A stretch of 64,000 nucleotides of DNA from CAYTBN01 sp964436045 (GTDB taxonomy: Bacteria > Myxococcota_A > UBA796 > UBA9615 > CAYRNR01), in the NCBI GenBank assembly GCA_964436045.1, contig CAYTBN010000031.1, forward strand, positions 20,108 to 84,107. The letters are read 5' to 3'. The translations under genes and the position numbers were made by a program. Positions 1-9,069 of this stretch are shown piece after piece. Below the pieces are notes generated by a model, which did no database searches, had not been told where the DNA came from, and saw nothing but the letters and a program-made list of their open reading frames with translations. Position 1 is the stretch's first letter; every line of letters starts with the position of its first letter.

Positions 1-716
1 ATGCCCCGGTCGCCGTACTTTCGCCAGTGGTGTTCGATCTCCCTCGCGTACGCCGCGGGATCGCGGACTCGCAGGTACCGCCCGGGGAGCCGCTCCCGCA
101 TCGGGAACTCGGAGCAGTAGGTGCAGCTGTACGGGCAGCCGCGGTTGCCGATCACGTAGACCACCCCGTTGTAGAACAGGAAGCGGTCGAAGTCCTCCCA
201 CAGGTCGTAGTCCGGGATCGGCAGCCGGTCGATGTCCTGGATCTGCTCGCGCAGGCCGTTGCGGACCACCTCGCCGTCGCGCTTGAACCAGATGCCGTCG
301 ATGCCGTCCAGCGGTTGACCGGCGGCCAGGGCATCGAGGTACCCGGTCACCGAGAACTCGCCGTCGCCGATGCAGATCGCGTCCACTTCATCCAGGTCGA
401 TGGTCTCGTCGGGCAGCAGGGTCGTGTGGTAGCCACCCAGGATGATGGGCAGGTCGTAGCGGCGCTTGATCCAGCGCAACATCGGCTTGATGTACTGCAT
501 GTACATCGACACCGCCGAGATCCCGATCACGTCCGGCTGGAACTCCTCGATGGAGCGTCGCAGGTGCTGCGGCCAGTCGCGCGCGTGGTAGGTGAAGTCC
601 ACGATCCGGGCCCGGTGTTCGGTGCGCTCGTTGAGGTAGGTCGCCAGACAGGTGACGCCGATGTCGACGATGGAGGGATCGCCACTGAGGTTGGGGCTGA
701 GGATGCTGATCCGCAT
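1..716 (-). CDS. B12-binding radical SAM protein (3' end outside window)
   Basis: Translation from the ATG at 716 starts MRISILSPNLSGDPSIVDIG and runs off the window edge after about 238 residues. The N-terminal part looks like a cobalamin-binding Rossmann domain, with a VIGISAVSMYM strand and the loops ILGGYHTTLLP and CIGDGE typical of B12-binding radical SAM proteins. The radical SAM cluster motif CxxxCxxC is present as CPYSCTYC after an IGNRG strand, so a 4Fe-4S/SAM core follows. Members include methyltransferases and tailoring enzymes of lipids, antibiotics and cofactors; the substrate cannot be told here. It lies 77 bp downstream of the FAD oxidoreductase on the same strand and is probably co-transcribed with it. 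Confidence 0.88.
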   Translation of the reverse strand, partial: MRISILSPNLSGDPSIVDIGVTCLATYLNERTEHRARIVDFTYHARDWPQHLRRSIEEFQPDVIGISAVSMYMQYIKPMLRWIKRRYDLPIILGGYHTTLLPDETIDLDEVDAICIGDGEFSVTGYLDALAAGQPLDGIDGIWFKRDGEVVRNGLREQIQDIDRLPIPDYDLWEDFDRFLFYNGVVYVIGNRGCPYSCTYCSEFPMRERLPGRYLRVRDPAAYAREIEHHWRKYGDRG

Positions 717-793
717 GGGCGCGCTCGCCACCTCGCCGGTCGGAGTCCCGAGATTCACACTGCTCCAGCTATAGCGCCACACCTGCCCAGCGT

Positions 794-2407
794 CTACCGT
801 TCCTCGTGGTACTCGGCGTCGGTGTTCACGGACCAGACGTTGTCGTTGTCGGTGACCCCCGCCGCGATGTTCTCCACCGCGACCATCGCGGTCATCATCG
901 AGTGATCCTGGTTGTTGTAGCGGTGCAGGCCGTTGCGGCCGATCAGGGTCAGGTTGGACAGGCGGTCCAGGTAGCGGCGGACGATGTCCAGCCGGTCGTA
1001 GGTGCCGAAGTAGGCGGGGTAGGTCTTGGGCACCTTGAGCACCACCTGGTCCAGCACGTCCCCGGGATCGACGATACCGATGCTGGCCAGCTCGCGGACG
1101 GCGAAACGGGCGAACTCGTCCTCCGGCTTCGACCACAGCTCATCGCCCACGTTGCAGAAGTACTCCAGCCCGACCCAGGTCCGCTCCGGGTCCGCGACCA
1201 GGTAGGGGCTCCAGTTGTTGAAGATCTGCAGCCGGCCCAGCTTCACGCCCCGCTCCTGCACGTAGATCCAGTTGTCGGGCGGCAGGTCGTTCATGGTCCG
1301 GATCGAGGTCTCGTTGCGGATCTTCAGCCGGCGAAGCAGCAACCCCACGGTGACGAAGTCCCGGTACACCAGCCCCTCGGCGACCTTCCGCACCTCGTCC
1401 GGGGGATCGCTGCCCATGGCGCGGATCAGGTGCCGGATCGGCATCGTGGAGATCACGTGGGCAGCCCGCCTTCTCGAAGTCCGGCCCGTGCGTGCGTTGC
1501 GGATCGTCACCCCGGTCACCCGTCCGCCGTCCACCTGGACGCCCACCACCTCGCGGTGGGTCAGCACCTCGCCACCGGCCTCACCTACCTGGCGCGCCAC
1601 CTCCTCCCACATCTGGCCGGGGCCGTACTTGGGGTAGAGGAAGCTGTCGATCAGGCTGGGCTCGACGTCGCGGGCGTCCGGAGTCTCGTCGGGTCGCAAT
1701 CTGCGGCGCAGTGCGTGGCCGATCGCCTTGTTGATCGAGATCCCCTTGATCCGCTGGGCCCCCCAGGCTGCGGGGATCTCGCGGCACGAGATGCCCCAGA
1801 CTTTTTCGGTGTAGTCCCGGAAGAAGGTGGCGTAGAGCTCCCGACCGAACCGGTTGACCAGGAAGTCCTCCAGCGATCGCTCCCGCCGGATGGGTCGCAC
1901 CCGGGCGCGGGCGTAGCTCAGCCCGATCCGCGCCGAACGGCCCAGCCCGAGGTCCGTCAGGGTTCGGCTGTTCAGGCTGAGCGGATAGTCGAAGAACTGG
2001 CCACCGTGGAGGATCCGCGACACCCGGTCTCGCCGCAGCATCACGGTGTCCTCGCGGTCGGGATCGGGGGCGGGCCGGGTCACCGTCTGTCCGGTCCCCA
2101 GCGGCCGCTGAGTCACCGTCCCCGCCACCTCGACCCGCCGGCCCAGCAGCCGGTCGTCGAGGGCGGGCGCCCCCTGGGGCGGCAGCACGTTGAGCCACCA
2201 GCGCATCACCCGCTGCGACCGCGAAAAGAACCGGTGCCCGCCGATGTCGAAGCGGTTGCCCTTGTAGACCGCCGTCCGCGAGATCCCCCCCAGGTACGCG
2301 CTCATCTCCAGCACCACGGGCTTCACCTCGGTGTGGTCCAGCAGCTCGTAGGCGGCGGTCAGGCCGGCGGGGCCGGCACCGACGATGATCGCGACGGGTC
2401 TGGGCAT
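794..2407 (-). CDS. FAD/NAD(P)-dependent amine-oxidase-like oxidoreductase
   Basis: A 537-residue protein starting with a dinucleotide-binding motif (GAGPAGLTAAYELL, residues about 9-22), then an acidic strand end (VVLEMSAYLGG) and the DIGGHRFFS loop common to the protoporphyrinogen-oxidase/UDP-galactopyranose-mutase-like flavoprotein superfamily. The C-terminus carries the second FAD contact (GRNGLHRYNNQDHSMMTAM). Length suits NAD(P)/FAD-dependent oxidoreductases found near glycan or lipid modification genes; amine oxidase activity is not implied. It precedes the radical SAM gene on the same strand by 77 bp. Start chosen at the ATG directly before the Rossmann motif. Substrate unknown. Confidence 0.85.
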   Translation of the reverse strand: MPRPVAIIVGAGPAGLTAAYELLDHTEVKPVVLEMSAYLGGISRTAVYKGNRFDIGGHRFFSRSQRVMRWWLNVLPPQGAPALDDRLLGRRVEVAGTVTQRPLGTGQTVTRPAPDPDREDTVMLRRDRVSRILHGGQFFDYPLSLNSRTLTDLGLGRSARIGLSYARARVRPIRRERSLEDFLVNRFGRELYATFFRDYTEKVWGISCREIPAAWGAQRIKGISINKAIGHALRRRLRPDETPDARDVEPSLIDSFLYPKYGPGQMWEEVARQVGEAGGEVLTHREVVGVQVDGGRVTGVTIRNARTGRTSRRRAAHVISTMPIRHLIRAMGSDPPDEVRKVAEGLVYRDFVTVGLLLRRLKIRNETSIRTMNDLPPDNWIYVQERGVKLGRLQIFNNWSPYLVADPERTWVGLEYFCNVGDELWSKPEDEFARFAVRELASIGIVDPGDVLDQVVLKVPKTYPAYFGTYDRLDIVRRYLDRLSNLTLIGRNGLHRYNNQDHSMMTAMVAVENIAAGVTDNDNVWSVNTDAEYHEER

Positions 2408-2537
2408 CGTGCCTTTCGGGGCGAGGGAAGTTTCGCACCCGGCTACCTCACGGACAAGGACGCAGGGACCCGATCTCGGGATGGGAAAAAGCGCCTAACC
2501 TTGTCTCCGGTGCCGGAAGCCAGGCACGATCGCCCAG

Positions 2538-3626
2538 ATGAACAAGAGCGGGAACGGCGAACAGGCGGGAGATCGGGCCGGCAAGGCCGCGCTGGCGGCG
2601 CGCTGGCAAGCGGCGGATGCCGCAGGAGGCGGCAGCCAGCGTGACGCGGCGCTGGCCGCGTTGCGCTCGGATGGGCCGGCGGCGGACAGACCCACGGATC
2701 TGCGGGGTATCGATCTGGCCCGCGAGGACCTGTCGGGGCTCGACCTGTCCCGGACGGACCTGTGCGGTGCCCACCTGGCCAAGGCGAACCTCTCCGGCGC
2801 CAACCTCTCGTTCTGCAAGCTCGTCGACGCGGTCCTGTTCGAGGCAACCCTGGACCGCGCCGAGCTGCTCAGCGCCGACCTGACCGACGCGGATCTGAAC
2901 CAGTGCTCGGCATCCCGGACCGGCTTCGGCGGGGCGAACCTGACCCGGACGGCGCTGGTCGGCGCGAACCTGGAGGCCGCCTCGCTGAGCAACGCGACCC
3001 TGGTGGACGCGGACTTCCGCGGGGCGTCGATGGCCGGGGTGCGGATGCGCAAGTCGGACCTGACGGGCGCCAACTTCGCCAAGGCGGACGTCCAGCGGGC
3101 GGACCTGCAGGACAGCGCCATCGAGGGAGCCGACTTCACCGACACCGACCTGCGGGGCGGTCACCTCAAGCGGGTCACCGGGTTCGAGCGGGCGGCCTGG
3201 ATCGGCACCGACGTTCGCGACGTGGACTTCTGCGGCGCCTACCTGGTCCGCCGCCACATCATGGACGAGAATTATCTATACGAGTTCCGGCGCCGCGACC
3301 GGCTGTCGGGGGTGCTGTTCCGGATCTGGTCGCTCACGTCGGACTGCGGCCGCAGCTTCTCCCGCTGGGCGCTGTGGACCGTGCTGGTGGCCGTGCTGTT
3401 CGGCCTGGCCTACACCCAGGTCGATCTGGATTACGGTGACCACCAGACCTTCCTGTCGGCCATGTACTTCAGCGTGGTGACGTTGACGACCCTGGGCTAC
3501 GGGGACGTGTTGCCCGCGTCCGTCGCGGCGCAGATCCTGGCGGTGTTCGAGGTCGTTCTGGGCTACGTGGCCCTGGGGGGATTGTTGAGTATCTTCGCGG
3601 CCAAGATGGCGCGTCGGGCGGAGTAG
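2538..3626 (+). CDS. Pentapeptide-repeat protein fused to a two-helix K+ channel pore
   Basis: A 362-residue protein. Residues about 50-230 are pentapeptide repeats of the A(D/N)Lxx type (for example LSGLDLSRTDLCGAHLAKAN), which fold as a right-handed quadrilateral beta-helix. The C-terminus is a channel domain: a first helix (WALWTVLVAVLFGLAY), a pore helix and selectivity filter TTLGYGD at about residue 314, and a second helix. This is the Ion_trans_2/KcsA-like architecture, so the likely role is a potassium channel at the inner membrane with a cytoplasmic beta-helix sensor or scaffold. No cyclic-nucleotide or RCK domain is visible. The HDOD gene follows after 11 bp, so the two are probably co-transcribed. 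Confidence 0.9.
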   Translation: MNKSGNGEQAGDRAGKAALAARWQAADAAGGGSQRDAALAALRSDGPAADRPTDLRGIDLAREDLSGLDLSRTDLCGAHLAKANLSGANLSFCKLVDAVLFEATLDRAELLSADLTDADLNQCSASRTGFGGANLTRTALVGANLEAASLSNATLVDADFRGASMAGVRMRKSDLTGANFAKADVQRADLQDSAIEGADFTDTDLRGGHLKRVTGFERAAWIGTDVRDVDFCGAYLVRRHIMDENYLYEFRRRDRLSGVLFRIWSLTSDCGRSFSRWALWTVLVAVLFGLAYTQVDLDYGDHQTFLSAMYFSVVTLTTLGYGDVLPASVAAQILAVFEVVLGYVALGGLLSIFAAKMARRAE

Positions 3627-3637
3627 GGGACAGCGGT

Positions 3638-4498
3638 ATGTTCAAGTTCCTGGCCAGGCGCAAGAAGGACCCCAAAACGGAGCTCCGCAACGTGCTCGGC
3701 GAGCACGATCTCCCGTCGTTCTCCGGGGTGGTGATGCAGACCTTGCAGCGGATGCGGGACCCGCGCTCGTCGCCCGCGACCATCGCCGCGGTGATGGCAG
3801 CGGATCCCGGACTGTCGGTGCGGGTGCTCAAGACCGTCAACACGGCCGCCTACTCGATGCGCAAGAAGATCACCTCGCTGGACCAGGCCATCGGCCTGCT
3901 GGGGCTGGCCACGGTGGAGTCGCTGGTACTGGCGGTGGCGGTCAAGGATGTCCTGCCCGCGGAGCCGGCCCCGGGTTTCGACAGCACCCGGTTCTGGCGC
4001 ACCGCCGCCCGCCGCGCGGCCACGGCGAAGGCCCTGGCGGCGCGTCTGCACCCGGCCCAGGCCGCCGAGAGCTTCACCGCCGCGCTGCTGCAGGACATGG
4101 CGGTCCCGGTGCTGACCACCGGGAAGCTCGGCAAGTACGGCTCGCTGCTCGAACACTGGCACAACAGCAACGACGACCTCGCGGTCCTCGAGCACGCCGA
4201 GTTCGGCTGGAGCCACCCCGAGGTCGCGACCTGGATGTGCGACGAGTGGGCGCTCCCCGAGGCCCTGGCCTCCTCCGTGGGCGGTCACCACGGCGAGGTC
4301 GGCGAGGGGACCGAGGGGCTGATCAGCCCCCCCGCGGTGATCCTGGTCTCCCACCTGCGGGAGCCCGAGGAGAGGATCGGCAGCGATCGTCTCGTCGAGG
4401 CGGTCAACGAACAGTTCGGCATCGGGACGGACGAGGTCGTCGAGCTGGTCGAGGACAGCTTCGAAGCCGCCGAGGAGCTGGCGGCTCTGTTTCGCTAA
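3638..4498 (+). CDS. HDOD domain signalling protein
   Basis: A 286-residue protein matching the HDOD family (HD-related output domain): LPSFSGVVMQTLQRMRDP and SPATIAAVMAADPGLSVRVLKTVNTA near the N-terminus, a SLDQAIGLLGLATVESLVLAVAV helix pair, and QDMAVPVL and GWSHPEVATWMCDEWALPE later. HDOD proteins lack the full metal-dependent phosphohydrolase set and usually act as signalling adaptors in motility, cell cycle or cyclic-di-GMP networks. It lies 11 bp after the pentapeptide/channel gene in the same direction. Cytoplasmic; no signal peptide. Confidence 0.9.
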   Translation: MFKFLARRKKDPKTELRNVLGEHDLPSFSGVVMQTLQRMRDPRSSPATIAAVMAADPGLSVRVLKTVNTAAYSMRKKITSLDQAIGLLGLATVESLVLAVAVKDVLPAEPAPGFDSTRFWRTAARRAATAKALAARLHPAQAAESFTAALLQDMAVPVLTTGKLGKYGSLLEHWHNSNDDLAVLEHAEFGWSHPEVATWMCDEWALPEALASSVGGHHGEVGEGTEGLISPPAVILVSHLREPEERIGSDRLVEAVNEQFGIGTDEVVELVEDSFEAAEELAALFR

Positions 4499-4507
4499 GG
4501 GCGGGCC

Positions 4508-5743
4508 TCAGCCAGCTCCCCACCGCCGCCGCCGCCCCACCAGAAGCAGCGGAGCCACGGCCGCCCAGGCCCGGGCGGCGTGGGGCTCGGAGCCGCAGGA
4601 GCAGCCGTCGCCGTCCCCGGGTGGCCCCGGCGGATCGCCGCCTGTGTCGTCATCCCCGGTCGCATCGTCGTCGTCCCCCGTGATGTCGTCGTCGTCGCCG
4701 GTCGCGTCGTCATCCCCGGTCGCGTCGTCGTCGTCGTCCCCGGTCGCGTCGTCGTCGTCGTCCCCGGGGGGCTCGTACGTCAGCCGGAGGGCGTCGTAGG
4801 CGATCTTGCGGCCCAGGGTCTCGTAGTCCTCGCCGGTGTTGTCGCCCAGGTGCACGTACTGCTCGGACGAGCCGTCGAAGCGGAAGGTGCCCAGGGTCTG
4901 CCAGCCCTTGTCCTCGGCGTGGTTGACCGTGGCCGGGGTGACTCCGTCGGCGTGGTGGATCTGGTAGGTGGCGTTCTGGGAATCGGCCTCGGTGTCCGGG
5001 ATGTACGCGTCGACCCGGTAGTCGCCGTCCACGGCCACCGCGAACAGCCACTCGCCGGTGGTCTCCTCGGCGGGCTCGTCCGTGGCGAAGGTGTAGTAGT
5101 GGTGGCCGTCGTGACCCTCGGCCACGTCCCACCACCACTGGCTGACCCGCCGGAAGCAGTGGCCGTCACTCTCGCTGATCAGGGTCTCGGCGCCATTCAG
5201 TTCGGCCTCGCAGCCACAGCCAGATCCGCAGTTGTCGGAGGTGACCGTCTCCGGGTACAGGGGGTCGCCCACGTCCAGGAACTCGGCGGGGATGGACTGG
5301 CACCATCAGGAGTTGCAGACGTCCTGGATCTGGAAGTGGAGGTGCGCGCCACAGACCCAGCCGGTCAGCCCCACGCGGCCTACGACGTCGCCGGCGCAGA
5401 CGGGATCGCCCTGCTGGAGCGAGGACGAGTTCGTGTCCAGGTGCAGGTACAGGGCGGCGCTGCCGTCGCCGTGGTCGACGACCACGTAGTTGGCGTCGTT
5501 GGCGTACGCCGCGTCGCAGCCACCGGAGGTCGAGTCCATCCGGATCCGATCGACCACGCCCGGTGCCGACGCCCAGACCTCCTCCCCCACGCCCATGCCG
5601 AAGTCCTAGGCCCACGCGCCCTCGCCGGTGTGACTGCCGCCGTTGTGATCCTGGGTGACCTGGAACGTCACGCCGCAGGTCCAGGGGAGCTCCAAGGGCG
5701 GTGTGGAGATCAGGACCAGCGTCAGGATCGCGGGTAGTTGCAT
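4508..5743 (-). pseudogene. M23 metallopeptidase with golvesin-like domain, two in-frame stops
   Basis: One open phase from the ATG at 5743 to the TGA at 4508 (411 codons) is broken only by TAG at 5606-5608 and TGA at 5306-5308. It reads a signal peptide, HTG.GAWA-stop-DFGMGVGEEV, LYLHLD, and GAHLHFQ: the M23 zinc ligands (His, Asp, HxH) are all there. Next comes a golvesin/xly C-terminal-like beta domain (YYTFATDEPAEETTGEWLF ... VHLGDNTGE), an Asp-rich D5-ATG stalk, and a CxC-helix-RRRR tail. Both stops fall where the family usually has Trp or another aromatic residue. M23 enzymes cut peptidoglycan cross-bridges. It may be a real pseudogene or an intact gene with base-call errors; both stops lie in would-be CCAGG sites. 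Confidence 0.75.
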
Positions 5744-5926
5744 GGACCGTCCCTCGCCCTTCGATGGTGCCGCGACCCATCATACCGCCCCTGCTCCCTT
5801 GATCGGGGGCGCGTCGAATCGGCGTCGTAGCGGGCGCACTGCCCGCCCGGCCTGGGTTTTCGCGGCCCGCGCAGCTAAGCTAGCTGGCAGCGGTGCAGGT
5901 CGCGCCGCCCGAACCAGGAGCTGTAC

Positions 5927-6166
5927 TTGCGCTTGCCACGCCCGATCGCCGCGGTCGTCGCCCGGGTCCGGGCGTTCGGACGCCGGGTGCAGGCCGCGGT
6001 CATCTACCTCTCCCTGATCGGTATCTACCTGGCGGCGCTGGGTTGCGCCCGCGCGTGGGCGACCCTGTTCCACGGGGACCTGCTCGGCCGGGGCGACGGG
6101 GCTCCGCGCTGGTTGCCCCCCAACACTCCGACCTTCGACCTCGAGGAGTCGACGCGACAGAGCTGA
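5927..6166 (+). CDS. Small single-pass membrane protein
   Basis: Starts at TTG 5927, preceded by AGGAG at 5916-5920, and encodes 79 residues. A basic N-terminus (RLPRPIAAVVARVRAFGRR) is followed by one hydrophobic helix (AAVIYLSLIGIYLAALG) and a polar tail, so it is probably an inner-membrane protein with its N-terminus inside. No family recognised. It lies 4 bp before the DUF5989-like gene and the carbamoyltransferase, in a position where many carbamoyltransferase loci have a small SxtJ-type membrane protein; similarity to SxtJ itself is not evident. Function unknown. Confidence 0.6.
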   Translation: MRLPRPIAAVVARVRAFGRRVQAAVIYLSLIGIYLAALGCARAWATLFHGDLLGRGDGAPRWLPPNTPTFDLEESTRQS

Positions 6167-6170
6167 GCTG

Positions 6171-6332
6171 ATGCGGAAACTGTGGCTGATCCTGCGAGAG
6201 ATCGTGCGCCTGCTGGCGCGCAACAAGCTCTACTTCCTCGCGCCGATCCTGATCCTGCTGGCGCTGCTGGCGTTCCTGGTCTACTCCCTGGGACCGGTGG
6301 CAGTGATCACCTTCTTGTACGCTGGGATCTGA
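6171..6332 (+). CDS. DUF5989-like small membrane protein
   Basis: A 53-residue ORF. It has an amphipathic basic start (MRKLWLILREIVRLLARNK), then YFLAPILILLALLAFLVYS as a membrane helix, and a short end with a second hydrophobic stretch. The layout of basic helix, LYFL.P and long hydrophobic run matches DUF5989 proteins, which are typically encoded beside O-carbamoyltransferases. Its TGA overlaps the next ATG by one base (TGATG), so translation of the carbamoyltransferase is probably coupled. Molecular role unknown; perhaps membrane anchoring of the tailoring enzyme. Confidence 0.7.
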   Translation: MRKLWLILREIVRLLARNKLYFLAPILILLALLAFLVYSLGPVAVITFLYAGI

Positions 6333-8035
6333 TGCGGGTCCTCGGGCTCTCGTGCTACTACCACGACGCAGCGGCTTGCCTGGTGGAGGGGGCCCGCGTG
6401 GTCGCGGCATGCCAGGAGGAGCGGTTCGACCGCAGCAAGGCGTCCGCCGCCTTCCCCATCGAGGCCATCAACGCGTGCCTGCAGCAGGCGGACGTGACGA
6501 TGGACGACGTGGACGTTGTCGCCTTCTACGAGAAGCCGTTCCTCAAGCTCGAGAGGATGCTGATCAGCCACCTGCGGTCCTGGCCCCGGTCCCTGCGAAC
6601 GTTCCTCGACACGGTCCCGCCGTGGCTCCAGGACCGGCTGATCGTTCCACTGACCGTCGAGCGCGAGCTGGGTTTCAAGGGACCGGTCCACTTCTGCTCC
6701 CACCATCAGTCCCACGCGGCGAGCGCATTCCTGGCGTCCCCCTTCGATGAGGCTGCGGTGCTGACCGCCGACGGGATCGGCGAGTGGGCGACGACCACGT
6801 ACGGCCGCGGTCGAGGCACCACGCTGGAGCTACTGGGGGAGCTGCGTTATCCGGACTCGCTGGGGTTGCTGTACAGCGCGGTCACGGCATGGCTGGGCTA
6901 CCGGGCGCTGCGGGGTGAGGGCAAGGTCATGGCGCTGGCCGATTTCGGCGAGCCCGCGTACCTGGACCTGCTCCACCAGGGCGTCCCGGTGGCCGACGAC
7001 GGCAGCATCCGCGTGGATCCCCGTTTCCTGTCGGTGGTGGAAGGCGACCGGATGGTGGGGCCGGCCTTCCTCGAGGCCTTCGGCGAACCGCGCGAACCCG
7101 GGTCGGAGCTGACGGACCACCACCGGGACGTGGCCGCGAGCCTTCAGCGTTACCTCGAGCAGGTCATGGTGCGCATGGCCCGCCACCTGCACTCCCAGGT
7201 CGACTCTCCGAATCTCTGCCTCGCGGGCGGGGTCTGCCTCAACATCTCGGCCACCTCGCGGGTGATGGAGGACAGCCCGTTCGAGCAGGTCTTCATCCAG
7301 CCGGCGGCCGGCGATGCGGGGGGCGCCCTCGGTGCAGCCCTGCTGGTGGCCCACGCCATGGGTGAGACCGACCGCGGACCGGCGATGGCGTCCGCCGCCC
7401 TGGGGCCCGAGTACGGCGCCCCGCGCATGCGCCGGGCGGCCGCGCGCCACCGCGGAGAGGTCCGCACCCTCGAGGAGGACGATCTGCTGCGGGAGGTCAC
7501 CCGCCAGCTGCTCGCCAACCGGATCGTGGGCTGGTTCCAGGGACGGATGGAGTTTGGTCCCCGGGCCCTGGGCCAGCGCAGCATCCTGGCCAACCCCTGC
7601 CACCCGCCGATGAAGGACATCCTCAACCAGCGGGTGAAGCACCGCGAACCGTTCCGGCCCTATGGAGTCAGCGTGCTGGCCGAGCAGGCCGACCGGTTCT
7701 TCCACGTGGACCGGCCGTCGCCGTTCATGCTCCAGGTGGCCAACGTTCGCGAAGAGGTCCGGGATCACATCCCGGCGGCCCTGCACGTCAACGGCACCTC
7801 GCGACTGCAGACCGTGACCGAAGAGGACAACGGCATCTACTACCGCCTGATCCGCGCGTTCGCGGACGCCAGCGGGGTGCCGATGGTGATCAACACCTCG
7901 TTCAACGACAACAACGAGCCCATCGTCTGCACCCCCGAGGACGCCTACGCCTGCTTCGCGGCGACCGGGATGGACACCCTGGTGATGGGATCGCTGTTGC
8001 TGGAGAAGGAGCCCCTCGGAGGGGACGGGGCCTAG
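6332..8035 (+). CDS. O-carbamoyltransferase (NodU/CmcH/TobZ family)
   Basis: The ATG at 6332 overlaps the preceding stop and gives 567 residues, usual for the family. N-terminal Kae1-like ATPase domain: MRVLGLSCYYHDAAACLVEG at the start, HHQSHAASAF (metal-binding histidines) and LTADGIGEW. The C-terminal YrdC-related domain has FQGRMEFGPRALGQRSILA and HREPFRPYGVSV. These enzymes form carbamoyl-adenylate from carbamoyl phosphate and ATP and pass the carbamoyl group to a hydroxyl on a sugar or antibiotic. The acceptor is unknown; neighbours suggest a glycan or small glycosylated metabolite. Its TAG shares CTAG with the converging PP-loop gene. Confidence 0.92.
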   Translation: MRVLGLSCYYHDAAACLVEGARVVAACQEERFDRSKASAAFPIEAINACLQQADVTMDDVDVVAFYEKPFLKLERMLISHLRSWPRSLRTFLDTVPPWLQDRLIVPLTVERELGFKGPVHFCSHHQSHAASAFLASPFDEAAVLTADGIGEWATTTYGRGRGTTLELLGELRYPDSLGLLYSAVTAWLGYRALRGEGKVMALADFGEPAYLDLLHQGVPVADDGSIRVDPRFLSVVEGDRMVGPAFLEAFGEPREPGSELTDHHRDVAASLQRYLEQVMVRMARHLHSQVDSPNLCLAGGVCLNISATSRVMEDSPFEQVFIQPAAGDAGGALGAALLVAHAMGETDRGPAMASAALGPEYGAPRMRRAAARHRGEVRTLEEDDLLREVTRQLLANRIVGWFQGRMEFGPRALGQRSILANPCHPPMKDILNQRVKHREPFRPYGVSVLAEQADRFFHVDRPSPFMLQVANVREEVRDHIPAALHVNGTSRLQTVTEEDNGIYYRLIRAFADASGVPMVINTSFNDNNEPIVCTPEDAYACFAATGMDTLVMGSLLLEKEPLGGDGA

Positions 8036-9069
8036 GCGAAGTACTGGCTCTCGCTGTCGGGGAACCGGTAGCCCAGCATCTCGGCGACGCGGTTGAGGTC
8101 GTCGAGCGTGTAGGTGGGCTTCAGCAGCTCGAGGGCCTCGTCGCGGGTCAGCTGACCGTCCCGGATCTGCTTGCTCATCTCGATGTGGTAGTGGGTGTAC
8201 CCGTAGTACTTGAGCGAGTTGTGCACGGCGAGGAAGTTCAGCTCGCAGTTGGTGGACTTGCCCGGGTAACTGACCTCCGGATACTGCCAGCCCAGCTCGC
8301 GCTGGATCGTCTCCACGTAGGTCTCGGTGTCCACGTCGATGAACCAGTGCGGGGACAGCACCCGGCTCTTGAAGCGTTTCTTGGCGCGCTTGAGAACGTC
8401 CTCCATCGACCGCGGGAAGTCCTTGAACCGGGGGTCGTTGCCCAGACCGCCGAGGAACTCCAGCGTCGCCTTGCCCATCTGCCGGTACTCGGGCGCGTAG
8501 ATGTCGCAGGCGCACTTGGACATCACCGCCTGGTCGTTGGACTGGCCCTTGGTCCACCCTGCGATGATCAGCGGGACCTTGAACCGGGCCGCGACGCGGA
8601 AGGTGAAGTCCATGTACCAGATCGAGCACAGGTGGCAGATGACGGCCTGCGAGCCGCTGTTGAGGATCTCGGCGGCCACCGGGTGGATCTCCGTCGAGCG
8701 GAAGACCAGGTAGTCGACGTTCAGCTTCTCCACCGCCCGCTGCACGTTGGCCATCGCCTCGCGAGTCTCGAAACCGTGGTCGAAGGTGAACGCCAGGGGC
8801 TTGAGCCCGTAGCGGGTGACCATGTAGTACAGCGCCGACGTGCTGTCCTTGCCGCCGCTGCACATCACCAGGCAGTCGTACTCGGACTTGCCGCGGTACT
8901 TGCTCAGCAGCTTGGTGAAGTCGGTCTCCAGCGGCCTGCGGCCATCGAACTCGGCGTGGGCCGCGTCGTGGTCCGCGCAGACGTTGCACAGGCCATCGTC
9001 GTCGAGCCGGATGTCCGGCGGGCTCTCGGGCAGCACGCAACGCCAGCACAGGGGACGTTCAGACGTCAT
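8032..9069 (-). CDS. PP-loop ATPase, N-acetyl sugar amidotransferase/sulfur-transfer-like
   Basis: A 345-residue protein. Near the N-terminus are two CxxC pairs (LCWRC and LCNVC) that probably bind zinc. The adenylating PP-loop SGGKDSTSALYY lies at about residue 72. Further cysteines (ICHLCS, SKCACD) follow. The layout fits WbpG/PseA-type amidotransferases that activate a carbonyl with ATP, and also resembles zinc-ribbon thiolation enzymes of the TtuA/Ncs6 group. RBS GGAGGGG precedes the ATG at 9069. Its start overlaps the end of the TusA-like gene by 11 bp, which argues that a sulfur carrier feeds it. Amidation against thiolation cannot be decided from sequence. Confidence 0.82.
   Translation of the reverse strand: MTSERPLCWRCVLPESPPDIRLDDDGLCNVCADHDAAHAEFDGRRPLETDFTKLLSKYRGKSEYDCLVMCSGGKDSTSALYYMVTRYGLKPLAFTFDHGFETREAMANVQRAVEKLNVDYLVFRSTEIHPVAAEILNSGSQAVICHLCSIWYMDFTFRVAARFKVPLIIAGWTKGQSNDQAVMSKCACDIYAPEYRQMGKATLEFLGGLGNDPRFKDFPRSMEDVLKRAKKRFKSRVLSPHWFIDVDTETYVETIQRELGWQYPEVSYPGKSTNCELNFLAVHNSLKYYGYTHYHIEMSKQIRDGQLTRDEALELLKPTYTLDDLNRVAEMLGYRFPDSESQYFA

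Noticed and set aside
806..2644. Long plus-strand open frame opposite the FAD oxidoreductase
   Set aside because: Antisense shadow of a GC-rich gene: Val/His/Asp-rich translation without any family pattern, and no ribosome site.
5306..5308. TGA in the M23 gene as a selenocysteine codon
   Set aside because: The site is not a redox or metal position, relatives seem to have an aromatic residue, no convincing hairpin follows, and another stop (TAG) lies in the same gene.
8032..8037. CCTAGG at the meeting stops as a miscalled CCWGG site
   Set aside because: Both converging genes have normal family length with these stops, so they are probably real ends.
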